Positions 7,560 to 15,891 are shown, numbered from the stretch's first letter. The stretch is 24,952 bases of DNA from Candidatus Omnitrophota bacterium (GCA_018399915.1 JAGYNW010000004.1:1-24952), one strand, 5' to 3'. Notes: generated from the sequence alone by a model not told the origin. Numbers and translations: made by a program.

Positions 7560-7928
7560 TTATCTTGGATTCGCGCCCAACAGTTCTTCGATCTTAACAA
7601 ATAACGCCTTCATATCAACCGGTTTGACAAAATAGCCTTTAACCCCTTCCATCTTGAAAATATCTTCCATCGTCTCATTAGCAGTCAGCATAATGACTTT
7701 CGTAGTCTCAGCCCCCTGGACCCGTTTCAATTCCGCCATAAACTCATACCCGTTCATATAAGGCATCTGGATATCCAAAATGATCAGATCCGGATTAAAT
7801 TCCTTTACCTTTTCAATGCCTTCGGCGCCATCCTCCGCTTGAACGACCCCATACCCTCTTTCAGACAAGTTAAATTTAACAAGCGCTGTGTTGATCTTGT
7901 CATCATCGACTATCAAGATTTTATGCAT
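7560..7928 (-). CDS. Single-domain response regulator (CheY-like receiver)
   Basis: The protein has 122 residues and is a receiver domain only. Acidic pocket residues D8, D9 and D10 lie in ILIVDDDKIN, the phospho-acceptor is D52 in LIILDIQMP, the switch threonine is T82 in MLTAN, and K102 lies in YFVKPVD. No output domain or linker follows, so it would signal by protein contact, as CheY, Spo0F or PleD-like partners do. The ATG at 7928 has AAGGA eight bases upstream; a TTG at 7949 would add seven residues and is disfavoured. No histidine kinase is in the window. It heads the unit that continues with the small membrane protein, metY and U32 genes, with a promoter-like pair upstream. Confidence 0.92.
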   Translation of the reverse strand: MHKILIVDDDKINTALVKFNLSERGYGVVQAEDGAEGIEKVKEFNPDLIILDIQMPYMNGYEFMAELKRVQGAETTKVIMLTANETMEDIFKMEGVKGYFVKPVDMKALFVKIEELLGANPR

Positions 7929-7966
7929 AAAAGAAATCCTTGTTTGCAATTAAAATTGATTTATAC

Positions 7967-7995
7967 AATATAGCATTTTTTTCCAGATCTGTGAA
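7967..7995 (-). promoter_or_regulatory. Promoter of the response regulator unit
   Basis: On the minus strand TTCACA (7995-7990) is followed by 17 bp and TATATT (7972-7967). TG sits one base before the -10, so this is an extended -10 promoter. It faces a plus-strand promoter about 27 bp away, making a compact divergent control region. Confidence 0.5.
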
Positions 7996-8021
7996 TTGTG
8001 AAAAAAAAGTCGCATTAACTA

Positions 8022-8049
8022 TTGCGAAAAGCCCGTAGTTATATACAAT
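8022..8049 (+). promoter_or_regulatory. Promoter of the two-TM membrane protein gene
   Basis: TTGCGA (8022-8027), a 16-bp spacer and TACAAT (8044-8049) precede the gene start at 8079 by about 30 nt. It is back to back with the response regulator promoter at 7967-7995. Confidence 0.4.
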
Positions 8050-8078
8050 AACTTAATAGAGATAATAAAGGATAAACA

Positions 8079-8444
8079 ATGGCTTATAATGATTTCATAA
8101 AAAAACTTAATTATTGGGACCGGATTGTTTCCCGTTGGATGCTGCGCCATTTCTATTTTATCTTTTTTCAGACGGTGCTTGTCATTATCTTTATTTTCTG
8201 GTTCATTAACACCATCAAAATGATCGACATCGGTTTTCAATTATCAAAAGAGAATATCGTGGAACACATCCTCATGAACCAGTCGGTCAACACGTCGATC
8301 ATCATCCTGCTTATGCTGCTCAATTCCTTCTGGTTGCTTTATATCTTCAATACCCTGCAAAGGCTCAATAATGTGGTGCGCGACATCAACTACACTTTCG
8401 GACGAATGAAAAACCGCTCCAAAAAAGAGACCCGGCCCCGTTAA
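8079..8444 (+). CDS. Small two-TM membrane protein of unknown function, convergent with ftsA
   Basis: The protein has 121 residues and is the only plus-strand gene supported in the window. AAGGA lies six bases before the ATG. An amphipathic start (MAYNDFIKKLNYWDRIVSRW) precedes TM1 at about residues 25-45 (FYFIFFQTVLVIIFIFWFI). A 25-residue loop leads to TM2 at about 73-91 (SIIILLMLLNSFWLLYIFN), and a basic tail follows (KNRSKKETRPR). The positive-inside pattern suggests both ends are cytoplasmic. It stops 15 nt from the ftsA stop on the other strand. I do not recognise a family. Its position invites a link to division, but nothing in the sequence shows one. Confidence 0.75.
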   Translation: MAYNDFIKKLNYWDRIVSRWMLRHFYFIFFQTVLVIIFIFWFINTIKMIDIGFQLSKENIVEHILMNQSVNTSIIILLMLLNSFWLLYIFNTLQRLNNVVRDINYTFGRMKNRSKKETRPR

Positions 8445-8459
8445 CCATCTCAACGTAAA

Positions 8460-9713
8460 TCAAAAATACTCCTGATACAATTCCATCAGCTTATTACTGA
8501 TGTCTTTTTTCCACCCATTCCGGGACCGGCCGAAAAAACTTTGTTTCAAGGCTTTTTTGTACCCATAAACGCCAACCCCGACAACGGGTGCGTATAACAT
8601 ACTGTTGGCAAAATTCTCCTGCGCCTTGAGCTTAAGATTTCCCAGCTTCACCGGGGTATTGTTCGCCTGGGAGATACGTTCCATCAATCCATTGAGCAAT
8701 GATCCGCCCCCGACCGCAACCATGCCGCAATTAAGCTGATGACTATAACCGGACTCCTGAATGATATAAGTAATTCCATTGATCAACACATCCAAATAAT
8801 TTTCCATAGCGTCATAAAGCACACTCCTTTTGATCGGCATATACACACTGTCTCTCTTGATCAAAACTTCCTCACTCAACCGCTGCGCCGACTCCGTGAC
8901 ATCCGCATGGGTCCATTTGATCTGTTCCGCCAGATCAAACGGGATATTCAACGCATCCGCGATGCCCTGGGTAAAATGGTTGCCCCCGATATCAATATTC
9001 CCGAAATACTTTAAAGTCTTTTGGCGGAAAATAAAAACCGTCGTGACATTGGTGCCGATATCCAAAAGCACACAGCCGTCAGTTTTTTCCTTTTCACTCA
9101 GAACAATCTCGCTTGAGGCGTACGAACTATAAAAAATATTATCGATATCATAGCCGACCTGATTAATGGCCTTAATGATGTTTCGGATCTTATTCTCATT
9201 GGCCACGATCAACAAAGATTGGACCCCGAGTTTCCGCGCGTAAAGCCCCAGAGGATTCAACCCCAAATTGACATCATCCGCTTGATAGGATTGAACGATC
9301 TCATGCAGGATCTCCTCATCCATCTTCAGACCCAATAACCGGGCATGTTCCTGAATTTTTTTTATGTCCCGGCTCATGATCACCTTCGTGCCCCGGTCCA
9401 CAAGGGGGATCAGCGCGGAACTTTTCCGCATCTCGATCAGCTGACCGCTGATGCCGACCTGAATATCTTGAATCTTGGTATCCGTCTTTTCCGATAAACC
9501 CTCAATGACCCGGTTAATGCATTCAGAGAATTCCGTAAGGTCCGTCACAAAAGCGTCCTTAAACCCGAAGATCTTATGCTCGCATACCCCAAGTATCTCA
9601 AAGACATTATCCTCGTTTCCACGAATAAGGCTTGCCTTCAGACTGGTCGCTCCGATATCCAGGCTGCAATAAATTTTTTCACTCAACGATTTTGGAAAAA
9701 AAGGAGATCTCAT
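8460..9713 (-). CDS. ftsA: Cell division protein FtsA (actin-like membrane anchor)
   Basis: The protein has 417 residues, close to E. coli FtsA (420). It has an actin-fold ATPase start, IYCSLDIGATSLKASLI (about 14-30). The region QDIQVGISGQLIEMR and beyond belongs to the FtsA-specific SHS2/1C subdomain. Later nucleotide-site motifs are GCVLLDIGTNVTTVFIF and CGMVAVGGGSLLNGL. The end (GWKKDISNKLMELYQEYF) looks like the amphipathic membrane-targeting helix. FtsA tethers FtsZ filaments to the inner membrane and recruits later division proteins. The ATG at 9713 lies 10 nt after the ftsQ stop; a TTG at 9746 would overlap ftsQ and add 11 residues. ftsZ, its usual downstream neighbour, is not here. 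Confidence 0.93.
   Translation of the reverse strand: MRSPFFPKSLSEKIYCSLDIGATSLKASLIRGNEDNVFEILGVCEHKIFGFKDAFVTDLTEFSECINRVIEGLSEKTDTKIQDIQVGISGQLIEMRKSSALIPLVDRGTKVIMSRDIKKIQEHARLLGLKMDEEILHEIVQSYQADDVNLGLNPLGLYARKLGVQSLLIVANENKIRNIIKAINQVGYDIDNIFYSSYASSEIVLSEKEKTDGCVLLDIGTNVTTVFIFRQKTLKYFGNIDIGGNHFTQGIADALNIPFDLAEQIKWTHADVTESAQRLSEEVLIKRDSVYMPIKRSVLYDAMENYLDVLINGITYIIQESGYSHQLNCGMVAVGGGSLLNGLMERISQANNTPVKLGNLKLKAQENFANSMLYAPVVGVGVYGYKKALKQSFFGRSRNGWKKDISNKLMELYQEYF
8484..8510 (+). terminator. Candidate Rho-independent terminator of the plus-strand gene
   Basis: CATCAG (8484-8489), a 7-nt loop and CTGATG (8497-8502) form a 6-bp stem, followed by TCTTTTTT (8503-8510). It lies 40 nt after the plus-strand stop and inside the 3' coding end of ftsA on the opposite strand. 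The stem is short, so this is moderate evidence. Confidence 0.4.
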
Positions 9714-9723
9714 AAAAATATCT

Positions 9724-10485
9724 TTATAGTGCCCTTTCTTTGACAATAATATCTTTATATCTCAGGTCAATATATTGTGTGCTGCTGATATCGATCTTTT
9801 TTGATGACAAAAACAAACCCAGCTGCAGGAGCTTCTCATTCACTTGTTGCGCGTCCATCAACACCCGAAGATCATTGGATAGGTACAAATGAATGCGGGA
9901 CAAACTTTCCACCTTGATTTTCTCAACGTCATAGCCCGACAAATTTTCATTCGATTGAAATCTCTTGACGATCTCCAAAACAGCTTTAAGCAGCTTGCTG
10001 CGCAACGGACGGCCCAACGCCACCCGCGTATTCCTTTCGTCAATCCCGAGGACAAACGGAATGACCGTATCCCGCTTGCTTTTGGTAGAGATCACCACAC
10101 CGTCATCATCAAGGGTAACTACTAAATTGCTTATCATAGTCTGCAAAAAAGGCAAGCGTTTGCGGGCCGTGATCAATAATCTGTCCGGGAACAATCGTAA
10201 AACTTTTAGATCCGATATCTGCGGATAACGAAAAGCCAGCCGCCTCTGGAGTTTTTGCAGATCAATCCGGAAAATATTTTCGCCCTTGATCTTGCGGAAA
10301 ATATCTTCATTGATGAAACTCACCGAATCATCAATCCTCACTTCTTTGATATTAAACAGGGTGGATTCGCTGGCAAGTTTATATATCCCCAAACACACAA
10401 CAGATATACCGGCCAAACTCACAAAGCCGATAATGGCATATTTAAATATTAAAGGATTGATCTTTTTTTTCTTTTTTCGTGCCAT
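9724..10485 (-). CDS. ftsQ: Cell division protein FtsQ/DivIB
   Basis: The protein has 253 residues from the ATG at 10485 (an alternative TTG lies at 10491). A very basic start (MARKKKKK) leads into a single TM at about residues 15-35. A POTRA-like segment follows (FNIKEVRIDDSVSFINEDIF ... NIFRIDLQKLQRRLAFRYPQ, then VLRLFPDRLLITARKRLPFL), and then the FtsQ beta domain ending YIDLRYKDIIV. FtsQ bridges the cytoplasmic and periplasmic division machinery and binds FtsL/FtsB. The start overlaps the end of ddl by 44 nt. Sequence identity in this family is low, so the call rests on topology, the POTRA pattern and position between ddl and ftsA. Confidence 0.88.
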   Translation of the reverse strand: MARKKKKKINPLIFKYAIIGFVSLAGISVVCLGIYKLASESTLFNIKEVRIDDSVSFINEDIFRKIKGENIFRIDLQKLQRRLAFRYPQISDLKVLRLFPDRLLITARKRLPFLQTMISNLVVTLDDDGVVISTKSKRDTVIPFVLGIDERNTRVALGRPLRSKLLKAVLEIVKRFQSNENLSGYDVEKIKVESLSRIHLYLSNDLRVLMDAQQVNEKLLQLGLFLSSKKIDISSTQYIDLRYKDIIVKERAL

Positions 10486-11428
10486 ATGCAATTTCCAATA
10501 TTTTTAAACATAATTGATTAAAGCTTAATCCTGTTTCCGCCGCGGCTTTCGGCAGTAAACTGCTGGCCGTAAACCCCGGGATCGTGTTGACCTCCAAAAC
10601 ATAATGGTTTAAATCTTTATCAACCATAAGATCGACACGGCCAAAATCCGCGCACCCTAATAAACGGTAGGCTTTTAAGGCAATGCTTTGCAGGGTTGCC
10701 GCAAGGATCGGTGAAATTTTTGCAGGAACGATATATCGCGTTTTTGCCGATGAATACTTGGAATCAAAATCAAAAAAATGCTCCGGCGGACAAATCTCGA
10801 TGACCGGCAAAGGCTTTCTGTCCAAAAGACTGACCGTGAACTCCCGTCCCTGTATGTATTGCTCCACCAGGATCTGATCGCCATATTTCCCCGCATCAGC
10901 CACCGCCTCACGAAAGGACACTGCGTCATCAACGATATGAACCCCTATGCTGGAACCTTCCAAAGCAGGTTTTACCACCACCGGATACCCCCCCAGACTT
11001 TCAATCGCACTTTCCCATTCAACCTGACCATCCGCCTGCCCTAGATGAAAATTCCGCGGAACGCTCATATTATGCTGCTTAAAACATTCTTGCGCCGCAA
11101 CTTTGTTGATCGCCATCTGGCTGGCCTTGACACCCGATCCGGTATAAAGAATGTCCATCTGCTCTAATAATGATTGGATCTGTCCATCCTCACCAAAGGT
11201 CCCATGTAAAGCGATAAACGCGCTGTCTATTTGCGCCTCCTGGATAAAGGCCTTGATCTTATCGGTCTCCTGAGTTTGGACATCCAGGGCAACCGCGTTC
11301 ACCCCGGAATCGCTCAAGGCCTCATAAATCGCTTTACCGGACTTTAAAGAGATTTCCCGCTCAGAGGAGACCCCGCCCATCAAAACTCCTACGCGTCCAT
11401 ACTTATCGAACAATCTTTCTTGTGTCAT
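10442..11428 (-). CDS. ddl: D-alanine--D-alanine ligase
   Basis: The protein has 328 residues with ATP-grasp fold motifs. GVLMGGVSSEREISLKSG is the N-terminal signature. ALHGTFGEDGQIQSLLE follows, then the ATP-loop region VVVKPALEGSSIGV, and the metal and substrate end YVLEVNTIPGFTASSLLPKA. It joins two D-alanines for the UDP-MurNAc pentapeptide, feeding MurF. The ATG lies two bases after the murC stop, so the two are coupled. Its end overlaps the start of ftsQ. Confidence 0.95.
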   Translation of the reverse strand: MTQERLFDKYGRVGVLMGGVSSEREISLKSGKAIYEALSDSGVNAVALDVQTQETDKIKAFIQEAQIDSAFIALHGTFGEDGQIQSLLEQMDILYTGSGVKASQMAINKVAAQECFKQHNMSVPRNFHLGQADGQVEWESAIESLGGYPVVVKPALEGSSIGVHIVDDAVSFREAVADAGKYGDQILVEQYIQGREFTVSLLDRKPLPVIEICPPEHFFDFDSKYSSAKTRYIVPAKISPILAATLQSIALKAYRLLGCADFGRVDLMVDKDLNHYVLEVNTIPGFTASSLLPKAAAETGLSFNQLCLKILEIAYGTKKEKKDQSFNI

Positions 11429-11430
11429 AC

Positions 11431-12822
11431 TTATGCCTGTCCTTCTTCCGCATTTATTCTCTCCGACCTGAGGGCCGCTACATATTCATGGCCCACCCTT
11501 GTTATGTCTCCGGCGCCCAAAGTCAGGACAAGATCTCCCGGCTGAACGTTTTGTATCAAATGATCAACAATCTCTTGCTGAGGAAGATAACACGGACTCT
11601 TTCCCGATATTTTCTCGATCAACCGGCACAGATTCAACGCATTCGCCCCTTCCAATGGTTCTTCATTGGCGGCGTAAACATCCGTAATGATCAAATTATC
11701 AATATCGGATAAACTTTGCGCGAACTCTTCCATCAAATGTTTCAACCGGCTATAGCGATGGGGTTGAAAAACAACGAATAAGCGTTCTTTATCAACCGCC
11801 TGCGCGGTCTCCATCACCATGCGGATCTCTGTAGGGTGATGGCCATAATCATCGATCACAGTAATGCCATCAACCTGACCGATCACCTGAAAACGGCGAT
11901 TCACGCCTCTGTACCTAGCCAAGCTTGCGGCAATGGTCTCAAAATCGATAGAAAGGGCCAGTCCGACCAATATACAGGCTAAAGCGTCCGCAATATTATG
12001 CCGACCAGGCACCGACAGTATGACTTCACCTAAACGTGTCCCATTATACAAACAATTGAACCGTGAGGCAAAATTGTCCGTGCGGATATCCTCAGCGATC
12101 AGATTGTTCCCGATTGAAAATCCGTAAGTCAAATAATCCTTCCCTGTGCTTTCCAAAAGCTTCAAAAGCCGCGTGTCATCCCCAAATCCGAAAAGTCGGC
12201 CTTCCGAACTGGTGTTATCCATATATTGCCGGTAATTCTCAAGAATATTGTCCCAGGTGTGATAATAATCCACATGTTCAAAATCAATATTGGTGATCAC
12301 GGAATAATCCGGCTTAAAGAACAAAAAAGACCCATCACTCTCATCGACCTCTGAAACAAAATATTTCCCTGAGCCCAGTTGGGCATTGTAAGACGCCCCC
12401 TCTATGATGCCGCCGATAGCGGTGGTAGGACTAAGGCCAGCCGTGTTCATCATTTGAGAGATCATCGATGTAGTCGTTGTCTTCCCATGGGCACCCGCCA
12501 CCGTGACATTTGTGTATCCCTCCATGAGCCGGGCCAACATCTGGGCCCTGCGCAAGACCACGATGCCTTTCTCCTGGCGGGCCTTCATCAATTCGCAATT
12601 ATCCTGATCAATAGCGGTTGAATACACAACAAAATCCGGAAATGTAATATTACCAGCAGCGTGTCCCAAAGTGATGCGCGCGCCTTTATCCCGGAGCCAT
12701 TGTGTGATCCGGTTTTCCTTGATGTCAGAACCGGACACAATCTCTCCCTGGTCAATGAGCAATGAGGCTATAGCGCCCATCCCGATACCACCTATTCCGA
12801 TTAAATGATAATGTTTTTTCAT
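11431..12822 (-). CDS. murC: UDP-N-acetylmuramate--L-alanine ligase
   Basis: The protein has 463 residues from the ATG at 12822. That ATG overlaps the stop of the preceding gene as ATGA, which decides the start over a TTG seven codons upstream. The Rossmann-like MurC start is HYHLIGIGGIGMGAIASLL, the ATP loop is VAGAHGKTTTTSMI (about 108-121), and DDYGHHPTEIRMVM is the conserved C-terminal-domain segment. The enzyme adds L-Ala to UDP-MurNAc in the cytosol. It is a stand-alone MurC, not fused to Ddl as in some PVC bacteria (Chlamydia). murB, often next to murC, is absent here. Confidence 0.96.
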   Translation of the reverse strand: MKKHYHLIGIGGIGMGAIASLLIDQGEIVSGSDIKENRITQWLRDKGARITLGHAAGNITFPDFVVYSTAIDQDNCELMKARQEKGIVVLRRAQMLARLMEGYTNVTVAGAHGKTTTTSMISQMMNTAGLSPTTAIGGIIEGASYNAQLGSGKYFVSEVDESDGSFLFFKPDYSVITNIDFEHVDYYHTWDNILENYRQYMDNTSSEGRLFGFGDDTRLLKLLESTGKDYLTYGFSIGNNLIAEDIRTDNFASRFNCLYNGTRLGEVILSVPGRHNIADALACILVGLALSIDFETIAASLARYRGVNRRFQVIGQVDGITVIDDYGHHPTEIRMVMETAQAVDKERLFVVFQPHRYSRLKHLMEEFAQSLSDIDNLIITDVYAANEEPLEGANALNLCRLIEKISGKSPCYLPQQEIVDHLIQNVQPGDLVLTLGAGDITRVGHEYVAALRSERINAEEGQA

Positions 12823-13664
12823 CTCTCTATTGATTTGACCCAAAGGTCATTAAGGTCTTCCAGGCTCCGGAACCGGGGGTAAACCCGTGTCAAGACCTGC
12901 TCAAAATTATCTCCGTCTTTAAGGTCGCGGCATAAACGCGCGAATCTGTGTTTGCCGATCTTTTTCATAAGAAAATTAAAAACACTCGCAGATTCATTGT
13001 AAAAAAGCTCGATCGTCTCCCGGCCCGAATCATGGTGCAAACGCATGCTTGTCAGTCTTCGCAGTGGAATAAAAGTTCCGTCGCTGATAGCCTTTTTTAC
13101 TTTTTGATCCGCGTCCCACCGTTTGGCTTTTTCCTGATGCATGGCCACACCCTCTTCAAACCAAAGCGGAATCCTCGACCTGTACCCGACATATTCACGA
13201 AAAATAATATGTCCTAATTCATGCGGCAAAACCGAATCAAAGAATCCATGCGATGCCGGAAAAGTCCGGATCGTCTTCATCCTTGTATTGGCCGTGCCGA
13301 CAGACCACACAAACATACCTGACCGCCGGCGATAATCTTCCAAATCATCAAAAATATAAATTGTGGCTTTCCGGTCAAAGGTCCAATTCTGCATCCGGTA
13401 AAACCCAAGATTCCGGGTGACCTCATGATAATACTCTTCAGCGGACGCCTCCACGGTCTTGACAAATTCTTTAGGCGCATTGCGATAATAAATATTAAAA
13501 TGCCGGGAACTATTCAAATTCCAATCATCTTTTTCAGCAGCAAACGCTTGTCCGAAGGACAAAAAGAGCACAAGCAGACTCCCCGCAAAACCGATGTATG
13601 CCCGGCCAGCAATAAAATCTTTATTGCCTTTAAAGGACCTGACCCTCTTTTGCTTTGATAACAT
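12819..13664 (-). CDS. Secreted HEXXH metallopeptidase-like protein (peptidase MA / gluzincin type)
   Basis: The protein has 281 residues. An N-terminal signal or anchor segment (about 20-42, ending SFGQAFA-AEKDD) points to export. After a region with HFNIYYRN and ATIYIFDDLEDYRRRSG come HELGH (148-152) and, 19 residues later, WFEEGVAMH. H148, H152 and E171 would be the zinc ligands and E149 the catalytic base, as in gluzincins of the peptidase MA type. AAGGA lies four bases before the ATG, which itself is two bases after the murG stop, and the stop overlaps murC as ATGA. It is thus fully embedded in the dcw operon. The substrate is unknown. A wall or envelope protein target is a guess from location only. 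Confidence 0.82.
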   Translation of the reverse strand: MLSKQKRVRSFKGNKDFIAGRAYIGFAGSLLVLFLSFGQAFAAEKDDWNLNSSRHFNIYYRNAPKEFVKTVEASAEEYYHEVTRNLGFYRMQNWTFDRKATIYIFDDLEDYRRRSGMFVWSVGTANTRMKTIRTFPASHGFFDSVLPHELGHIIFREYVGYRSRIPLWFEEGVAMHQEKAKRWDADQKVKKAISDGTFIPLRRLTSMRLHHDSGRETIELFYNESASVFNFLMKKIGKHRFARLCRDLKDGDNFEQVLTRVYPRFRSLEDLNDLWVKSIER

Positions 13665-13665
13665 G

Positions 13666-14763
13666 CTATCCTTTCTTTGATCTTTTACCGGCTAAAAGCA
13701 CTGTTTCCCGGGCTAATTGAGCTGCGGCAGATGCCTGTCCGTTCTGCCGAGAAAAAACTTGTTGATCCTGCTTCCGTTTTGCCCGGCAAAGCATCTGTAA
13801 AATTGCATTCTTCAAAGTCTCCGGATTTAAATCTTTTTCCTCTATCAGTTCCGCGCTTCCTTTACGGGTTAAGACCCGCGCGTTCTGTTTTTGATGCCCG
13901 GCATAAGAATACGGATAAGGGATCAGGACCGATGCGACTTGTGCCTTTATGAGTTCCGCGACCGTTACCGCGCCTGAACGGGCAATAACTAAATCCGCAA
14001 GATCATAAGCATATTCAATCTTATCTAAAAATTTGTATAAAGCAACGGGTATTTGCACAGCCGCGTACTTTTCTTTTATCTTAACAAAATCTTTCTCTCC
14101 TGTAACGTGAATTACTTGAAAATCCCGTTCCTTTTTTAATTCCATGGCAAGCGATAAGAATACCTCATTGATCCGCGCACTTCCCTGACTGCCTCCAAAA
14201 ACAAAAATCGTGACTTTTTTCTTTGCAAACCCAAAAAACTGCAAAAGTTCTTCCATCGGCCTGCCGGTTTTAACCTGATGACAAGGGCACCCGGTCAGGA
14301 CGACCTTTGCCTTTGGAAAAGATTTTTGCGCCTCAGGAAAACTGACGGCCACCTTATCAACGATTTTACTTAACAAAGCATTGGCTCTTCCCGGAGCTAC
14401 ATTTTGTTCATGAATGAGGGTCGGAATACCTGAAATCTTAGCCGCTAAAACAACCGGAAAGGCGCCATAACCGCCGAAGCCTATAACAACATCCGGTCGG
14501 GACCGCTTGAGGATACCGAAAGATTTTGTCACAGCTTTTCCCATCAGGACGATTGAACCGAAAGTTTTCTTCCAACCGTCAAAGACTAAACCCCTGGCCC
14601 GCAGATTGACATAATCAAACCCTTTCGCCCGGATCTGGTCCTCACCGACAGAAAAAGATCCCAGGAAAAAAATCTCATGCCCTTGCGTTTGCAGTGTCTT
14701 TGCCGTTAAGAGGGCCGGGAACAAATGGCCTCCGGTGCCTCCGGTCGCTACAATAATTTTCAT
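13666..14763 (-). CDS. murG: UDP-GlcNAc:undecaprenyl-PP-MurNAc-pentapeptide GlcNAc transferase
   Basis: The protein has 365 residues, normal for MurG, a GT-B glycosyltransferase. Motifs present are the N-terminal GGTGGHLFPALL, HEQNVAPGRANALLSK (acceptor/membrane face), FVFGGSQGSARIN at the start of the C-terminal domain, and VIARSGAVTVAEL with PYPYSYAGHQKQNA for UDP-GlcNAc binding. It converts lipid I to lipid II at the cytosolic face of the inner membrane. The start has an AGAAG ribosome site. The metallopeptidase-like gene follows with only a one-base gap. Confidence 0.96.
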   Translation of the reverse strand: MKIIVATGGTGGHLFPALLTAKTLQTQGHEIFFLGSFSVGEDQIRAKGFDYVNLRARGLVFDGWKKTFGSIVLMGKAVTKSFGILKRSRPDVVIGFGGYGAFPVVLAAKISGIPTLIHEQNVAPGRANALLSKIVDKVAVSFPEAQKSFPKAKVVLTGCPCHQVKTGRPMEELLQFFGFAKKKVTIFVFGGSQGSARINEVFLSLAMELKKERDFQVIHVTGEKDFVKIKEKYAAVQIPVALYKFLDKIEYAYDLADLVIARSGAVTVAELIKAQVASVLIPYPYSYAGHQKQNARVLTRKGSAELIEEKDLNPETLKNAILQMLCRAKRKQDQQVFSRQNGQASAAAQLARETVLLAGKRSKKG

Positions 14764-14795
14764 GATCTTCTTCCTTAAAATTCTCCTGCCGCACT

Positions 14796-15884
14796 TTACA
14801 GGTCCTGAATGCGGGATATATTCAACAGCAAAGCCACTGCCATCATATTAAAAATCAATGCTGAGCCTCCATAACTGATAAATGGCAACGGAAGCCCTTT
14901 CGTCGGTAATGCCCCAATGCTGACACCGATATTGATAACCGCCTGTAACCCGATCATCACAATAATCCCGATTCCCAAGAAATAACCGAACGTATCTTCC
15001 GTCCTTTTAACGATCCGTGCCCCCTGCCAGATAAAAGCGGAAAACAAGAGGATCACAGCCACAGTTCCCAACAAACCGATCTCCTCTCCTATTATGGAAA
15101 ACACAAAATCCGTATGTGCGGCAGGCAGATAAAACAACTTCTGAACACTCTTGCCTAACCCTATGCCCCATATGCCGCCCGAACCCAACGCTATCTGCGA
15201 TTGAGTCAACTGAAATCCTATGCCCTGCCGGTCCTTCCAGGGGTCCCAAAAGGCCATCATGCGCGCCATACGATAAGGAACTTTGACCACCAAAAAATAG
15301 ACCGCCGGCAAACAAAGCAATCCCAGTCCTCCGATATGTTTCAATTGCGCGCCTGCGATAAAAAGCATAAGCAAAATAATGGTCCCGATCAAAATCGAAT
15401 TGCCCAGATCCGGCTGAATGACGATAAGAAAACAAACCAGGCCCGTAACCAGGATCGCTGGCAAAAATCCCGTTTCAAAGTCCTTGATACTTCCCTTTTT
15501 TCTTGTCAAAAAATCCGCCATATAGATCAGTATTGCCAATTTGGTAAACTCTGAAGGCTGAAAACTGAAAGGGCCTATCCGAAACCAACGACGTGCACCG
15601 TAGATGGTCGTCCCGATCCCGGGCACAAGCAATAAAATTAAAGTGAAAACAGCAAAAAGCATAAGCGGTTTGGCAATATAACGCAGATCTCTGTAATCAA
15701 TGGCCATAAGGCCTAAAGAAAGAATAAATCCTATGGCCAAAAAAATCAGATGCCGGTTCAAATAATACAAGGGATTATCCTTCTCCTGAAGAGAGTACAC
15801 ACAGCTCGAACTGTAAATAAACACAATACCTAAACTGATCAACAATAAAACGATCACTAATAATGATATGCGGATATCTCTCAT
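14796..15884 (-). CDS. ftsW: Peptidoglycan glycosyltransferase FtsW (SEDS family)
   Basis: The protein has 362 residues with about ten hydrophobic segments. SEDS markers are SLGIVFIYSSS at the start, ARRWFRIGPFSFQPSEFTKL, VIQPDLGNSILIG, AAHTDFVFSIIGEEIGLLG, and GALPTKGLPLPFISYGGSAL at the end. FtsW polymerises lipid II during septation together with the class B PBP FtsI. RodA is a paralogue with the same fold; the place between murD and murG favours FtsW. The ATG lies five bases after the murD stop. Confidence 0.95.
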   Translation of the reverse strand: MRDIRISLLVIVLLLISLGIVFIYSSSCVYSLQEKDNPLYYLNRHLIFLAIGFILSLGLMAIDYRDLRYIAKPLMLFAVFTLILLLVPGIGTTIYGARRWFRIGPFSFQPSEFTKLAILIYMADFLTRKKGSIKDFETGFLPAILVTGLVCFLIVIQPDLGNSILIGTIILLMLFIAGAQLKHIGGLGLLCLPAVYFLVVKVPYRMARMMAFWDPWKDRQGIGFQLTQSQIALGSGGIWGIGLGKSVQKLFYLPAAHTDFVFSIIGEEIGLLGTVAVILLFSAFIWQGARIVKRTEDTFGYFLGIGIIVMIGLQAVINIGVSIGALPTKGLPLPFISYGGSALIFNMMAVALLLNISRIQDL

Positions 15885-15891
15885 AAATACA

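Noticed and set aside
11428..11431. MurC-Ddl fusion as in Chlamydia
   Set aside because: murC ends with a TAA stop and ddl has its own ATG two bases later in another frame, so the two are separate proteins.
15007..15435. 142-codon minus-strand frame inside ftsW
   Set aside because: It is an alternative frame of a gene with clear SEDS motifs; its Cys/Arg/Gly-rich translation is typical of a shadow.
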